Positions 17,795 to 25,396 of a DNA stretch of 52,260 nt are shown here, one piece after another. A model generated the notes under the pieces. It saw only the letters and a list, made by a program, of their open reading frames with translations. It made no database searches and was not told the origin of the DNA. The stretch comes from Myxacorys almedinensis A (GTDB taxonomy: Bacteria > Cyanobacteriota > Cyanobacteriia > Leptolyngbyales > Leptolyngbyaceae), in assembly GCF_010091945.1 (NCBI RefSeq), contig NZ_WVIE01000032.1, positions 1 through 52,260 on the forward strand, read 5' to 3'. A program made the position numbers and the translations under genes. How positions within the stretch are numbered: position 1 is the stretch's first letter; each line of letters opens with the position of its first letter.

Positions 17795-19633
17795 CTACCG
17801 AGCCAGATTGCTGACAGAACGGCGCAGTTGAGCTAGAGAACGGTTGTAGCCAATGATCGCGCTGACCCGATTCCCACGGGCGCGAGTGAGATCGGTTTCA
17901 GCGTTGATCCGTTCGGTTTGGGTGCCAACTCCCGCTTGCAATCGTAGGACTGCCAAGCGCAAGGCTTCTAGCGCCTGAGTCACCGCTTGCTCGGTCGTTG
18001 CAATGTTGACTAAATTTGCCTGAAGATTGGTGTAAGCCTGCTCAACCTGAAATCGAACGCTATTGCGATTTTGAGCAAATCGGCTTTGAGCAATTTGTTT
18101 ATTTTTCTCCTGCTGTCTTGCCCGTGCGATCGTTGCGCCGCCATCAAACAGATTCCACTGCGCTTGCAGAGCAAAGGCATAGTTATCGCTGATCGAGGCA
18201 TTGCCGCCCAACCCCTGAGAAAACCCATAGTCTGCCGAAACGCTGAGCGTCGGTCCATTAGCCGCCAAGACGGCTCGACGCTGCTGTTCGCTAATGTCGA
18301 TTTGTACGAGTTGTTCTTCCAACTCTGAGCGATTTTTGTAAGCCAAAATAATGCTCTCTTCTAGCGAAGGCGTCCAGCTTCCTGCCACTTCTACCGAGTC
18401 TGCCGCTTGCACGGTCGCATATTCAGGCAAGCTCAGCCGTTGCGCCAACTGCCGCCGCCGCACAACCTGATTGGCTTGGGCGTTTGTCAATTGTTGTTGA
18501 GCGTTGGCAAGGTTGACTTGCGCTCTCAATACGTCAAACCGGGTTCCAAGCCCCGCACTTTCTTGCGCGATCGAATCATTCAAGTTTGCCTGAGCATTAG
18601 CAACAGCGGCTTGGTTAATTCGAGACTGTTCATCGGCGTCTTGCAAGTCGTAGTAGTCGCCCGTTGTGTCGAGGCGTAGCTGTTCGCGAATGCGTTCTAG
18701 CGCTAGTTCTGCGGCTCGAACTTGCCGCTCTGATGCTCGTAAGTTAGCGTTTCGCAACCCAGACGTGTATAAATCATAGCTGAGCCGCAACGAACTCGAT
18801 AGTGAGGTTGAAACGGAACTATCGTTGTCGTCGTCAGACGGCTGCCCAGTCAGAGATTCCAACAATTGTGATAGCTGGCGGGAACTGCCTTGTCCGCCGC
18901 CTACGTTACTGCCAGAACGGCTCAGACCTGCCGACAATCCTAACGTGGGTAAATTGGCTGCCCGTGCTTCTCGTAAGGCAGCTTGAGCGCGTTCTAGTTC
19001 TAACTGCGAAATTTCTACATCTCGGTTGTTGCGCTCAGCTAGTTCTAGGGCTTGCAGCAGCGTGATCGATTCACTCGCCTGAATTTGAACTTCGCTAGGC
19101 TGGGTTGGAAATTGCAGGGGATTGGCGGACGGATTGAGCCTTTGCGGAGCGGGAACAGATCGGCTAGGTGTTGGCACAGAGGGGGTAAGCGTAGGCGCGA
19201 TCGCAGGGACATCGTTAGACGGCGTGGGCGTTGGGCTACCGGCGGGCGGACGAGGAGTCGTTTGTGCCAGAGGCGACGTTTGGATCACAGTTTGGCTCAC
19301 AACGGCAGGGGGCACCAGCGTCGTTTGGTGTGGCAAAGCCGATGGCGATGAAATCAACGTCTGGGCACTGGTCGAAATGGGAACGAGCCTTGAAGTCTGA
19401 AGTGGGCGATTGGGGGGTGGCTCAACATGAGACACACCGGACGTCTGAGGCAGGGGGTTAGGTTTCTTGAGGAGGGGAGTCAGGGAGGGAATGGGCGGTT
19501 CGGGATCGCTCTGGGAGGTGCGGCTAGAAGCAGGCTTTGCATTACTACTGTCTGTGTGCCCTAAGAGAATTAGCGCTCCCACACCCACTGCAAGAAAATG
19601 AAGACACGGTTTCATACAAGTTCGATTAGCCAT
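17795..19633 (-). CDS. TolC-family outer membrane efflux protein
   Basis: 612 residues. A short basic start and hydrophobic core ('LAVGVGALILLGH') give a signal peptide. Residues ~30-185 are a Pro/Ser/Thr-rich region common in cyanobacterial TolC proteins. From ~190 come the two outer membrane efflux repeats: 'ITLLQALELAERNNRDVEIS' opens the first, with coiled-coil Gln/Ala-rich helices, 'YDLYTSGLRNANLRASERQV', and the second repeat with 'QWNLFDGGATIARARQQEKN'. TolC trimers form the outer-membrane duct for type I secretion and drug efflux. It is not adjacent to an adaptor; a functional partner could be the HlyD/ABC pair at 29.4-32.9 kb, but that is inference. Confidence 0.9.
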   Translation of the reverse strand: MANRTCMKPCLHFLAVGVGALILLGHTDSSNAKPASSRTSQSDPEPPIPSLTPLLKKPNPLPQTSGVSHVEPPPNRPLQTSRLVPISTSAQTLISSPSALPHQTTLVPPAVVSQTVIQTSPLAQTTPRPPAGSPTPTPSNDVPAIAPTLTPSVPTPSRSVPAPQRLNPSANPLQFPTQPSEVQIQASESITLLQALELAERNNRDVEISQLELERAQAALREARAANLPTLGLSAGLSRSGSNVGGGQGSSRQLSQLLESLTGQPSDDDNDSSVSTSLSSSLRLSYDLYTSGLRNANLRASERQVRAAELALERIREQLRLDTTGDYYDLQDADEQSRINQAAVANAQANLNDSIAQESAGLGTRFDVLRAQVNLANAQQQLTNAQANQVVRRRQLAQRLSLPEYATVQAADSVEVAGSWTPSLEESIILAYKNRSELEEQLVQIDISEQQRRAVLAANGPTLSVSADYGFSQGLGGNASISDNYAFALQAQWNLFDGGATIARARQQEKNKQIAQSRFAQNRNSVRFQVEQAYTNLQANLVNIATTEQAVTQALEALRLAVLRLQAGVGTQTERINAETDLTRARGNRVSAIIGYNRSLAQLRRSVSNLAR

Positions 19634-20284
19634 AGTGAAACTTCTAGACGGAACTAGAGCTTAGACGAGGGCTAAGGCAGTAGAGGTTCAAGATTAAATG
19701 CTAACCGTTTACTGCTAACCCTCACCTCTCCAGTCCACAGGTTTAAACTTTAGACTCAAACGGCAGCAACCGCCTTAAGCAGAATACCGGTTATGACGAG
19801 AAATCGGTAAAGCTTTTTAGAGGCTTGATTTCAGAGCAAGATTAATCTCTGTCATGAATTGTTTAGCATAAGAAAGATTCTTTTGTCTAACACTGGGCTG
19901 TGTGTAAAACGGGTTAGTGCGGATGACCAAACGCGCGATCGCGCTTCTCGGTAGAGCCAATATCTCAATATCCACCCCATCTCAGCCGTATCCTGTAAAA
20001 AAGCGCCTGCGAGAAAAATAGACCTCTTGCAGATTAGTTTTCTGTGTGGGTTGCCAAGGCTAGCAAAATGAGAAAAATTCCGAGAAACAGTTGCAGAACT
20101 CGCAGCCCTGATTCAATAGCAAGCCAATCCGAACCTGAAAGAGCGGTTGCAAACGTTATCGCAATCAGCGACGACGCTTTGGCTGGCGCTGTAATCTCAT
20201 TGCTGCTTTGTACACCGATGAGCAATCCCAATCCGCTTCATTCGAGTTAATGTGCAAGAGATCTACTGATTAAACTTTTCACAT
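19634..20284. other. Intergenic region between tolC and tRNA-Leu
   Basis: The tolC promoter should lie in the first 200 bases. One HIP1 site is present. A 65-codon minus-strand frame (20034-20231, TTG start, hydrophobic C-terminus) is the only candidate gene and lacks a ribosome site; it is not called. Confidence 0.4.
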
Positions 20285-20334
20285 AAAAAGACGGCTGCCT
20301 ATAAGTAGAACCTTAACAGTTCTTAAGGAAGCCG
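20285..20334 (-). terminator. Rho-independent terminator of tRNA-Leu
   Basis: CGGCT-g-CCT (20292-20300) pairs with AGG-a-AGCCG (20326-20334); an inner AGAAC/GTTCT stem extends it. On the minus strand the hairpin is followed by C then five T (20285-20289), directly downstream of the tRNA. Confidence 0.75.
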
Positions 20335-20373
20335 CCCCATTTTTAGCTGGTCATTCAGAGATCAACTCTTAGA

Positions 20374-20457
20374 TGCGGAACCCGGGACTTGAACCCGGAA
20401 GTCCTTGCGAACACTAGAACCTGAATCTAGCGCGTCTACCAATTCCGCCAGTCCCGC
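20374..20457 (-). tRNA. tRNA-Leu (anticodon CAG)
   Basis: 84 bases. Acceptor strands GCGGGAC and GTTCCGC pair over 7 bp with one G-T. The D region is TGGCGGAATTGGTAGAC, the anticodon stem CTAGA/TCTAG encloses loop TTCAGGT with CAG at 20421-20423, a long variable arm follows (class II, as for Leu), and the T arm holds GGTTCAAGTCC. CCA is not encoded. Decodes CUG. Confidence 0.95.
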
Positions 20458-20652
20458 ATGAACATTTTGCGTGTCACAATCTCCTATTTTGCCCCATGTA
20501 GCATAATTTGTCAATCCCCTGCTCTTTGAATTTCTGAGACGACTTCTGGCACCTAAAAAAGTTTGTTGAGTGGCTATCAACTGATAGTCTGGACATCTGC
20601 CAAGTTTCCGGTAGAATCAAAACCAAATTTGAAGTTTTTGTAAAAATTAACT

Positions 20653-20670
20653 GAGGAGGACGGACCTATT
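20653..20670 (+). promoter_or_regulatory. Strong ribosome site ahead of an in-frame ATT, probable murA start
   Basis: GAGGAGG at 20653-20659 is followed, 8 bases later, by ATT (20668-20670) in frame with murA and with no stop before the GTG at 20725. No ATG, GTG or TTG sits at a suitable distance. It suggests an ATT start adding 19 residues. Confidence 0.5.
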
Positions 20671-20724
20671 ACTTCGGCGCTCAGCTTATCTCATTCTCAT
20701 TCTTCACCTGAAGAAGATAGTCCT

Positions 20725-22092
20725 GTGCTGCAAATCTGGGGGAAGACGCCTCTCAAGGGGCATGTCACCATCAGTGGCGCAAAGAACTCGGCACTTGTGT
20801 TATTGGCAGGGTCTCTTCTTTGCTCTGGTAGCTGTCGGTTGCGAAACGTTCCTTCTCTCGTAGATGTGTCTTTGATCTGCGAAATTTTGGTGGCGTTGGG
20901 TGTAAAAGTGGCTCGTCAAGGCGACGCGCTCGTTCTAGATGCGTCTGATTTAACAAGCTCTAAAGCGCCTTACGAGTTGGTTAGCCAATTACGGGCGAGC
21001 TTCTTTGTTACAGGACCATTGCTGGCGCGTTTGGGTGTGGCACGGGTGCCGTTACCCGGCGGATGCTCGATCGGCGATCGCCCCGTTGATCTCCATGTTA
21101 AGGGTCTGCAAGCTCTGGGGGCAGACGTTCAAATCGAGCATGGCATGGTCAATGCCTACATTCGCGGCGGACGCAAGCGCCTCACCGGCGCACGCATCTA
21201 TCTTGATTTTCCCAGCGTAGGGGCAACTGAAAATATCATGATGGCGGCAACCCTGGCAGAGGGTGAGACCCTGATTGAGAATGCAGCACAAGAACCCGAA
21301 GTTGTGGATCTGGCAAACTTTTGTCGGGCAATGGGTGCAAGAATTCGAGGGGATGGCACAAATCGGATTGTGATTGATGGTGTTCCGGCTCTCCACGAAG
21401 CCGACTACATGGTGGTGCCCGATCGCATCGAAGCAGGCACATTTTTAATTGCTGGGGCAATCACGCGATCGGAGATTATGCTGTCTCCTGTGGTTCCCGA
21501 CCACCTGACGGCCGTGATCGCCAAGCTGAAGGAAAGTGGCATCAGCGTTGTCTCAGATGCACCAAACCAACTGCGAGTCATTCCGGCTTCGTCTTATCGA
21601 GGAACCGATATTGAAACGCTGCCATTTCCTGGGTTTCCCACCGACATGCAAGCACCGTTTATGTCGTTGCTGACTGTGGCAGAGGGCAACTCGATGATAT
21701 CGGAAACACTGTTTGAGAACCGCCTCCAGCATGTGGCAGAACTCAACCGCATGGGAGCCGATATCAAGCTCAAAGGGAACATTGCTGTTGTTCGGGGTGT
21801 GCCCAAGCTTTCGGGTGCGCCTGTTTTGGCAACAGATCTGCGGGCTTCGGCGGCGCTGGTTGTGGCAGGGTTGGCGGCAGAAGGGATGACCACGATTCAA
21901 GGCTTGCACCACCTCGATCGCGGTTATGAACACTTAGAAGATAAGCTGCGAGGCTTGGGAGCCAAACTGCAACGGGTTCATGAAAGTACGGCGCTAAGCG
22001 CACCGGGCAACTCCGAAGAAACCGTACCTTCACCCCTTGCAGAGTGCGCTTCAGAAAACACGCCATCTGATCCGCTTAGTGCGTTAATCTGA
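20725..22092 (+). CDS. murA: UDP-N-acetylglucosamine 1-carboxyvinyltransferase MurA
   Basis: 455 residues from GTG 20725. MurA transfers enolpyruvate from PEP to UDP-GlcNAc, the first committed step of peptidoglycan synthesis in the cytosol. Seen: '[17 protein letters not shown]' with the substrate Lys-Asn, Arg-rich '[18 protein letters not shown]', active-site Cys114 in '[16 protein letters not shown]', and '[17 protein letters not shown]' near the end. The EPSP-synthase fold is complete; the loop reads GGCSIG rather than the commoner GGCAIG. An ATT at 20668 with an ideal ribosome site is probably the true start (19 extra residues). The C-terminal ~40 residues beyond the fold are an unusual extension that includes a dispersed-repeat insert. 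Confidence 0.95.
   Translation: MLQIWGKTPLKGHVTISGAKNSALVLLAGSLLCSGSCRLRNVPSLVDVSLICEILVALGVKVARQGDALVLDASDLTSSKAPYELVSQLRASFFVTGPLLARLGVARVPLPGGCSIGDRPVDLHVKGLQALGADVQIEHGMVNAYIRGGRKRLTGARIYLDFPSVGATENIMMAATLAEGETLIENAAQEPEVVDLANFCRAMGARIRGDGTNRIVIDGVPALHEADYMVVPDRIEAGTFLIAGAITRSEIMLSPVVPDHLTAVIAKLKESGISVVSDAPNQLRVIPASSYRGTDIETLPFPGFPTDMQAPFMSLLTVAEGNSMISETLFENRLQHVAELNRMGADIKLKGNIAVVRGVPKLSGAPVLATDLRASAALVVAGLAAEGMTTIQGLHHLDRGYEHLEDKLRGLGAKLQRVHESTALSAPGNSEETVPSPLAECASENTPSDPLSALI
21987..22026 (+). repeat. Dispersed repeat, copy 3, with palindromic ends
   Basis: Contains AGCGCACCGGGCAACTCC then GAAGAAACCG, flanked by TACGG and CCGTA inverted ends. It encodes [10 protein letters not shown] in the C-terminal extension of MurA. 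Confidence 0.6.
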
Positions 22093-22188
22093 CACTCAGC
22101 CAGAAGCGGCACTGTTGATTGGGGTGCCGCTTCCGCTAGTTGGCTTGCTTCTCGCTATACTGGGCGTTAAGGTTGTCTACGGTTGAGT

Positions 22189-23061
22189 ATGTCTTTTTCA
22201 AAGTCGCTTCTCATTGGTTTAAAGGCGGATCAGTTTCGGCATCCCTTAGATTTAGAGGCAACAAACTCGCTCAAACAGTTGCCCGGATTGGATCTAATCA
22301 TCCGAAATCTACTGGGACCTGTAGCCGAGCAGTTTTTCTATCTAGAAAACATTGCCGCTAGTATTTTGGTTGGAGAGCAACAACTTCCTTGGCTCTACAA
22401 GCTCTTGATCGAAGCGTGCCGAGTGCTGGACTTAGAACCGCCGCAGCTATACGTTCGTCAGCATCCGGTTCCCAATGCGTATACCTTTGCCATGCGAGGC
22501 AAGCGACCGTTTATTGTGATGCACACGTCGCTGATCGAACTGCTGACACCTGAAGAAGTTCAAGCCGTGATCGCCCATGAGTTGGGACATTTGAAATGTG
22601 ACCACGGCGTTTATCTCACCTTGGCGAATCTTCTTGTGTTGGCAGCAGGTCAGTTTCCGGGCGGAACGCTGATCACTCAAGGATTGCAAGCTCAGATCAT
22701 GACGTGGGTTCGGTGCGCCGAGTTTACCTGCGATCGCGCGGCGCTTTTGGCAACCCAAGATCCCACCATCATGATGTCGGTGTTGATGAAGCTCACGGGC
22801 GGTTCCCCGTCGTTGGTGGGGCAACTGAACTTAGATGCCTTTATTGCCCAAGCCCGTGCTTATGATGATGTCAGCAAGACCGAAATTGGGGATCTACTCA
22901 AGCAACTGCAAACCGCACAACTGAGCCATCCGGTTCCGGTGCTTAGAGCTAAAGAGATCGATGATTGGGCGCGATCTCAAAATTATCAAGCTCTGCTTGA
23001 AAGTCGGAAAATAGGCTATGATAGTAAAGCGCAATCTAAGGGCGGATGGCGAAACTGGTAG
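22189..23061 (+). CDS. M48-family zinc metallopeptidase (HtpX-like)
   Basis: 290 residues from ATG 22189 (a TTG two codons earlier is possible). The metallopeptidase core has 'PVPNAYTFAMRGKRPFIVMH', then H130-E-L-G-H134 in 'VIAHELGHLKCDHG', and the third zinc ligand in 'AEFTCDRAALL' (E-x-x-x-D). Hydrophobic stretch ~143-165 may be membrane-associated. Members include HtpX and Oma1-like proteases of membrane quality control; this cyanobacterial form is otherwise uncharacterised. Its last 22 bases lie inside the tRNA-Leu(CAA) gene, and its stop codon is the TAG of the tRNA D loop. Confidence 0.88.
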   Translation: MSFSKSLLIGLKADQFRHPLDLEATNSLKQLPGLDLIIRNLLGPVAEQFFYLENIAASILVGEQQLPWLYKLLIEACRVLDLEPPQLYVRQHPVPNAYTFAMRGKRPFIVMHTSLIELLTPEEVQAVIAHELGHLKCDHGVYLTLANLLVLAAGQFPGGTLITQGLQAQIMTWVRCAEFTCDRAALLATQDPTIMMSVLMKLTGGSPSLVGQLNLDAFIAQARAYDDVSKTEIGDLLKQLQTAQLSHPVPVLRAKEIDDWARSQNYQALLESRKIGYDSKAQSKGGWRNW

Positions 23062-23121
23062 ACGCACCACACTCAAAATGTGGCACCGAAAGGTATGGGA
23101 GTTCGATTCTCCCTCCGCCCA
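23040..23121 (+). tRNA. tRNA-Leu (anticodon CAA)
   Basis: 82 bases. Acceptor GGGCGGA pairs fully with TCCGCCC; the D region is TGGCGAAACTGGTAGAC; anticodon stem CCACA/TGTGG with loop CTCAAAA gives CAA; a variable arm and the T arm 'GAGTTCGATTCTC' follow. CCA is not encoded. Decodes UUG. It overlaps the 3' end of the M48 gene. Confidence 0.95.
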
Positions 23122-23273
23122 TACTGCTGATGTACAAAGCTTTCAACGTTTTTAGAATGACTTCTAACACTGGTATCTGCGGCTTGAAATTGTTGGTCGG
23201 AGAGGAAGGCGGGTGTAATCAGAACGTTCTGAACTAGCCAGAGGTGGGCGATCGCGGCTGCGGTTCGCTCGTT

Positions 23274-23384
23274 GGTAGTGGTATTTCATAAAGGGTAGAG
23301 AATAATTGGCATTTTTAGAGGACTCACTGCATAAGGCTCCCAGAATTAGTCCTTTTTCTCTGCCCTTTACGTAAGTGCACTACC
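23274..23384. mobile_element. 111-bp MITE with terminal inverted repeats and 8-bp target duplication
   Basis: Left end GGTAGTG (23274) and right end CACTACC (23384) begin 29-bp inverted repeats (23274-23302 and 23356-23384) that match at 23 of 29 positions, including TAAAGGG-N-AGAGAA. Inside, AGGACT/AGTCCT (23319-23324, 23348-23353) pair again. The element is flanked on both sides by the exact octamer CGCTCGTT (23266-23273 and 23385-23392). It has no coding capacity. The GGT ends and 8-bp duplication suggest an IS1-type transposase in trans; that family call is inference. Confidence 0.8.
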
Positions 23385-23410
23385 CGCTCGTTTTCTGTCT
23401 AGGGATCAAC

Positions 23411-23429
23411 GGTTTTATAAAGCACTACC
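23411..23429 (-). repeat. Solo transposon-like end near the MITE
   Basis: On the minus strand it begins GGTAGTGCTTTATAAAACC, sharing the GGTAGTGC start of the adjacent MITE's right end. It could be the remnant of a related, larger element. Confidence 0.45.
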
Positions 23430-23605
23430 AATACGTCAATATCGGAGTCTCCCCTTAATGCGCCCCAGTCAGCCGATCTTATTTCTCGTTCGGTGACTCA
23501 GTAATATCCGACCTTGTGATAGTGACATCTAAACCGATAGGATAATTATGCAAATCATAGGAGCTTAATCCTGGCTTGCCAATGCTCACTTTAGGAGAAT
23601 AAATT

Positions 23606-23830
23606 ATGGCTCAACGGCTAAAGCGGTGGGAATCTCCTCGCCGTGAAGGACGAAATGATAAAGGTCGTGGCGGTGCTGCTCGGCAACGGCAACTCAAAAA
23701 ACGCACTCAGGCACTCCGCAAAAAACTCCAAGACGGCTCTGCGCCGGATCACCAGGGGAAAGAGAATTTAGCTCTTTCCCTATTTTTTTGGCTGCATCAG
23801 CGAACAATCGTCAGATTCACGTTACAGTGA
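23606..23830 (+). CDS. Small basic hypothetical protein, frame runs through a terminator
   Basis: 74 residues. ATG at 23606 follows TAGGAG at 8 bases, so translation is likely. The first ~50 residues are very basic ('RLKRWESPRREGRNDKGRGG', 'RQRQLKKRTQALRKKL') and could bind nucleic acid; no family is recognised. Codon 51 is CAG, and immediately after it a strong terminator hairpin with a T run begins, so the last ~24 codons would lie at or beyond the transcript end. A single C-to-T change would make codon 51 a TAG stop. The natural product may therefore be about 50 residues in relatives, with the stop lost here. Confidence 0.55.
   Translation: MAQRLKRWESPRREGRNDKGRGGAARQRQLKKRTQALRKKLQDGSAPDHQGKENLALSLFFWLHQRTIVRFTLQ
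23756..23789 (+). terminator. Rho-independent terminator
   Basis: Perfect 9-bp stem GGGAAAGAG (23756-23764) / CTCTTTCCC (23772-23780), 7-base loop, then seven T at 23783-23789. It lies inside the 3' part of the small basic reading frame. Confidence 0.85.
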
Positions 23831-23860
23831 TTCAGTTAACATTCTTAAAATGACCCCGTT

Positions 23861-24202
23861 GTGGATTACGAAACCGCCTGTCGCTTACTGATCGACCAAA
23901 GCGACGAAACTAATTCAAACGCTGAAACGTTTCTGGCTCGGTTGGGTCAAGGCAAGCCTCCGGTTCCCGGTCAGGTGACATCGATTTTGCTGGCGTTGAG
24001 AGTGGTATCTGAAGGGTTGAAAGGGCAAACTACCCTCGATCGCTCTCTTGCCAACGCCTTGTTTTTGATCTCAAGCGAAGGCAGACGCTTGTTTGATGCA
24101 GAACTCCGCAGAAGCTTGGAGTGTCCGCCGTTGTTGAATGAAGATTTAGAACGAATTGCGATCGCGGTTAAGGCGATTTTTTCGGGTTCTTCATCCTCGT
24201 AA
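23861..24202 (+). CDS. Conserved-looking hypothetical protein
   Basis: 113 residues from GTG 23861. A mostly helical, leucine-rich protein: 'DYETACRLLIDQSDE', 'GQVTSILLALRVVSEGLK', 'LDRSLANALFLISSEGRRLF' and 'LNEDLERIAIAVKAIF'. No signal peptide, membrane segment or catalytic motif is seen, and no family is recognised. Base composition and HIP1 content match the neighbours, so it looks resident. It lies after the terminator at 23756-23789 and is therefore probably a separate unit, convergent with the YggT-like gene 20 bases downstream. Confidence 0.6.
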   Translation: MDYETACRLLIDQSDETNSNAETFLARLGQGKPPVPGQVTSILLALRVVSEGLKGQTTLDRSLANALFLISSEGRRLFDAELRRSLECPPLLNEDLERIAIAVKAIFSGSSSS

Positions 24203-24222
24203 ATCAAGCAACATTAGTTCTA

Positions 24223-24633
24223 CTATCGACCTTGTAGAAATCTCAGCAGTGCGATCGCAATCCAGCCCAAGACGGCGTACACCACGATCGCGATCAGGAC
24301 ATTCACATCAAAAATGTTGGTGGCACCGCTCGATGTTGGGCTAACAAATAAGGTTGAGAACGGCGCAACAAAGGGATCAGATAGATCATAGATAAACCGA
24401 GCAACCGCATTGTCTGGGTTTGCGCCAGATACGCGCAGCAAAAAGCGTAGACCCAGCAAAATTTCCAGCAATCCAATCAGTAACAGAACCCCATTGATAA
24501 TCCAGGCTAACGAAGAATTGCGTCTAGCCATGTCCAATCGCTGCTCTTCTTGTTGCAGCCGAAACGCCTCTTCTTCACGCTGAATCTCTCTGCGACGCTC
24601 AATATTATCAGAATCGTAGGGATCGCGGCTCAT
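24223..24633 (-). CDS. YggT-family membrane protein
   Basis: 136 residues. The N-terminal ~40 residues are charged, rich in Glu, Gln and Arg, and probably a cytosolic coiled coil. Two membrane helices follow: 'LAWIINGVLLLIGLLEILLG' and 'IFDVNVLIAIVVYAVLGWIA'. Between them, 'LRFLLRVSGANPDNAVARFI' and 'LSDPFVAPFSTLF' match the YggT signature (R-x-x-L...N/D-P-x-x-P-x-x-R/T). YggT proteins are linked to osmotic tolerance in bacteria and thylakoid nucleoid organisation in plastids and cyanobacteria. This is the one-repeat form with an extra charged N-terminus. Confidence 0.8.
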   Translation of the reverse strand: MSRDPYDSDNIERRREIQREEEAFRLQQEEQRLDMARRNSSLAWIINGVLLLIGLLEILLGLRFLLRVSGANPDNAVARFIYDLSDPFVAPFSTLFVSPTSSGATNIFDVNVLIAIVVYAVLGWIAIALLRFLQGR

Positions 24634-24788
24634 AAATAGTTCTCCCCTTTAAGTGAGTTTAGAGTTAACTGAGTTTAGATAGAAATGGCGTTTTTGGGGT
24701 GATGCAGCGCTGAATCTTTTTATTACATATCTCTACGGATATCCGAAAAGGCACGACTTTGCCAATCGCTCTCTGGGAGGAGTCCGTT

Positions 24789-25361
24789 TCAGTAAAGTTC
24801 TATTAACCGATCTAGCCCATCTTCTAACGATGGAGGTGCGCCTGACAGTCGGCGGTTCATTCGCAAAATCACGGCTTCTGGCACAACGCGGCTGGCTCCA
24901 CCAAGCGGCATCGATGGTCTAGATTTGCGCTGCTGATTGCGCTCTAAACAAACGGCAAGCGGTGTATTCACCCAAATTCCGATGATGTGAGTGAATCCGG
25001 TTTTTCGAGCTAGCGCGATCGCGGCTCTTCGGTGCTTTCTCACAGCATTCGTTGCATCGTAAATGGCAAAGCCTACCTTTCCCTGGGAGGTCTGCCCAGC
25101 CGCCGCTTGAAACTGACGGCGAACTTCTAGCCAGATTGGTAGCCATGAACCTTGAATAGCTTCGTCACCGAACAATTGAGCACGGATCGCATCGGTTGAG
25201 ATTAACACCGCGTCAGGATGATTGCAGAGGAGCGATCGATTTCGCCATGCTTCAACCATAGAGCGCGCCAAGGTTGACTTACCGCTACCGGGAAGCCCAA
25301 TCAAAACAATAAGAGATGAAGCAAGACTGGACGGTTTTCCCTGCACAGCTTCATCCCTCAT
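24789..25361 (-). CDS. P-loop kinase-like ATP-binding protein
   Basis: 190 residues. Walker A 'VLIGLPGSGKSTLARSM' at ~20-36, the 'LISTDAIRAQLFGDEAIQGS' segment with the Asp used for substrate or metal, then 'AIYDATNAVRKHRRAAI' and 'GIWVNTPLAVCLERNQQR' with a lid arginine region. This arrangement is that of polynucleotide-kinase/zeta-toxin-like small kinases (AAA_33). Which substrate it phosphorylates cannot be told. No toxin or antitoxin partner is adjacent, so a zeta toxin is unlikely. It is on the same strand as glgC, 35 bases downstream of it, and may be co-transcribed. Confidence 0.8.
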   Translation of the reverse strand: MRDEAVQGKPSSLASSLIVLIGLPGSGKSTLARSMVEAWRNRSLLCNHPDAVLISTDAIRAQLFGDEAIQGSWLPIWLEVRRQFQAAAGQTSQGKVGFAIYDATNAVRKHRRAAIALARKTGFTHIIGIWVNTPLAVCLERNQQRKSRPSMPLGGASRVVPEAVILRMNRRLSGAPPSLEDGLDRLIELY

Positions 25362-25396
25362 CCTGCCTTGGCTGGTGTGTTCTAGAGCAATGGGGT

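Noticed and set aside
20034-20231. 65-codon minus-strand frame with a hydrophobic C-terminus
   Set aside because: TTG start and no ribosome site; the hydrophobic end is suggestive but not enough to call a gene.
24789-25361. Zeta-type toxin
   Set aside because: The P-loop kinase has similar motifs, but no antitoxin is adjacent and it sits beside glgC; a small housekeeping kinase is more likely.
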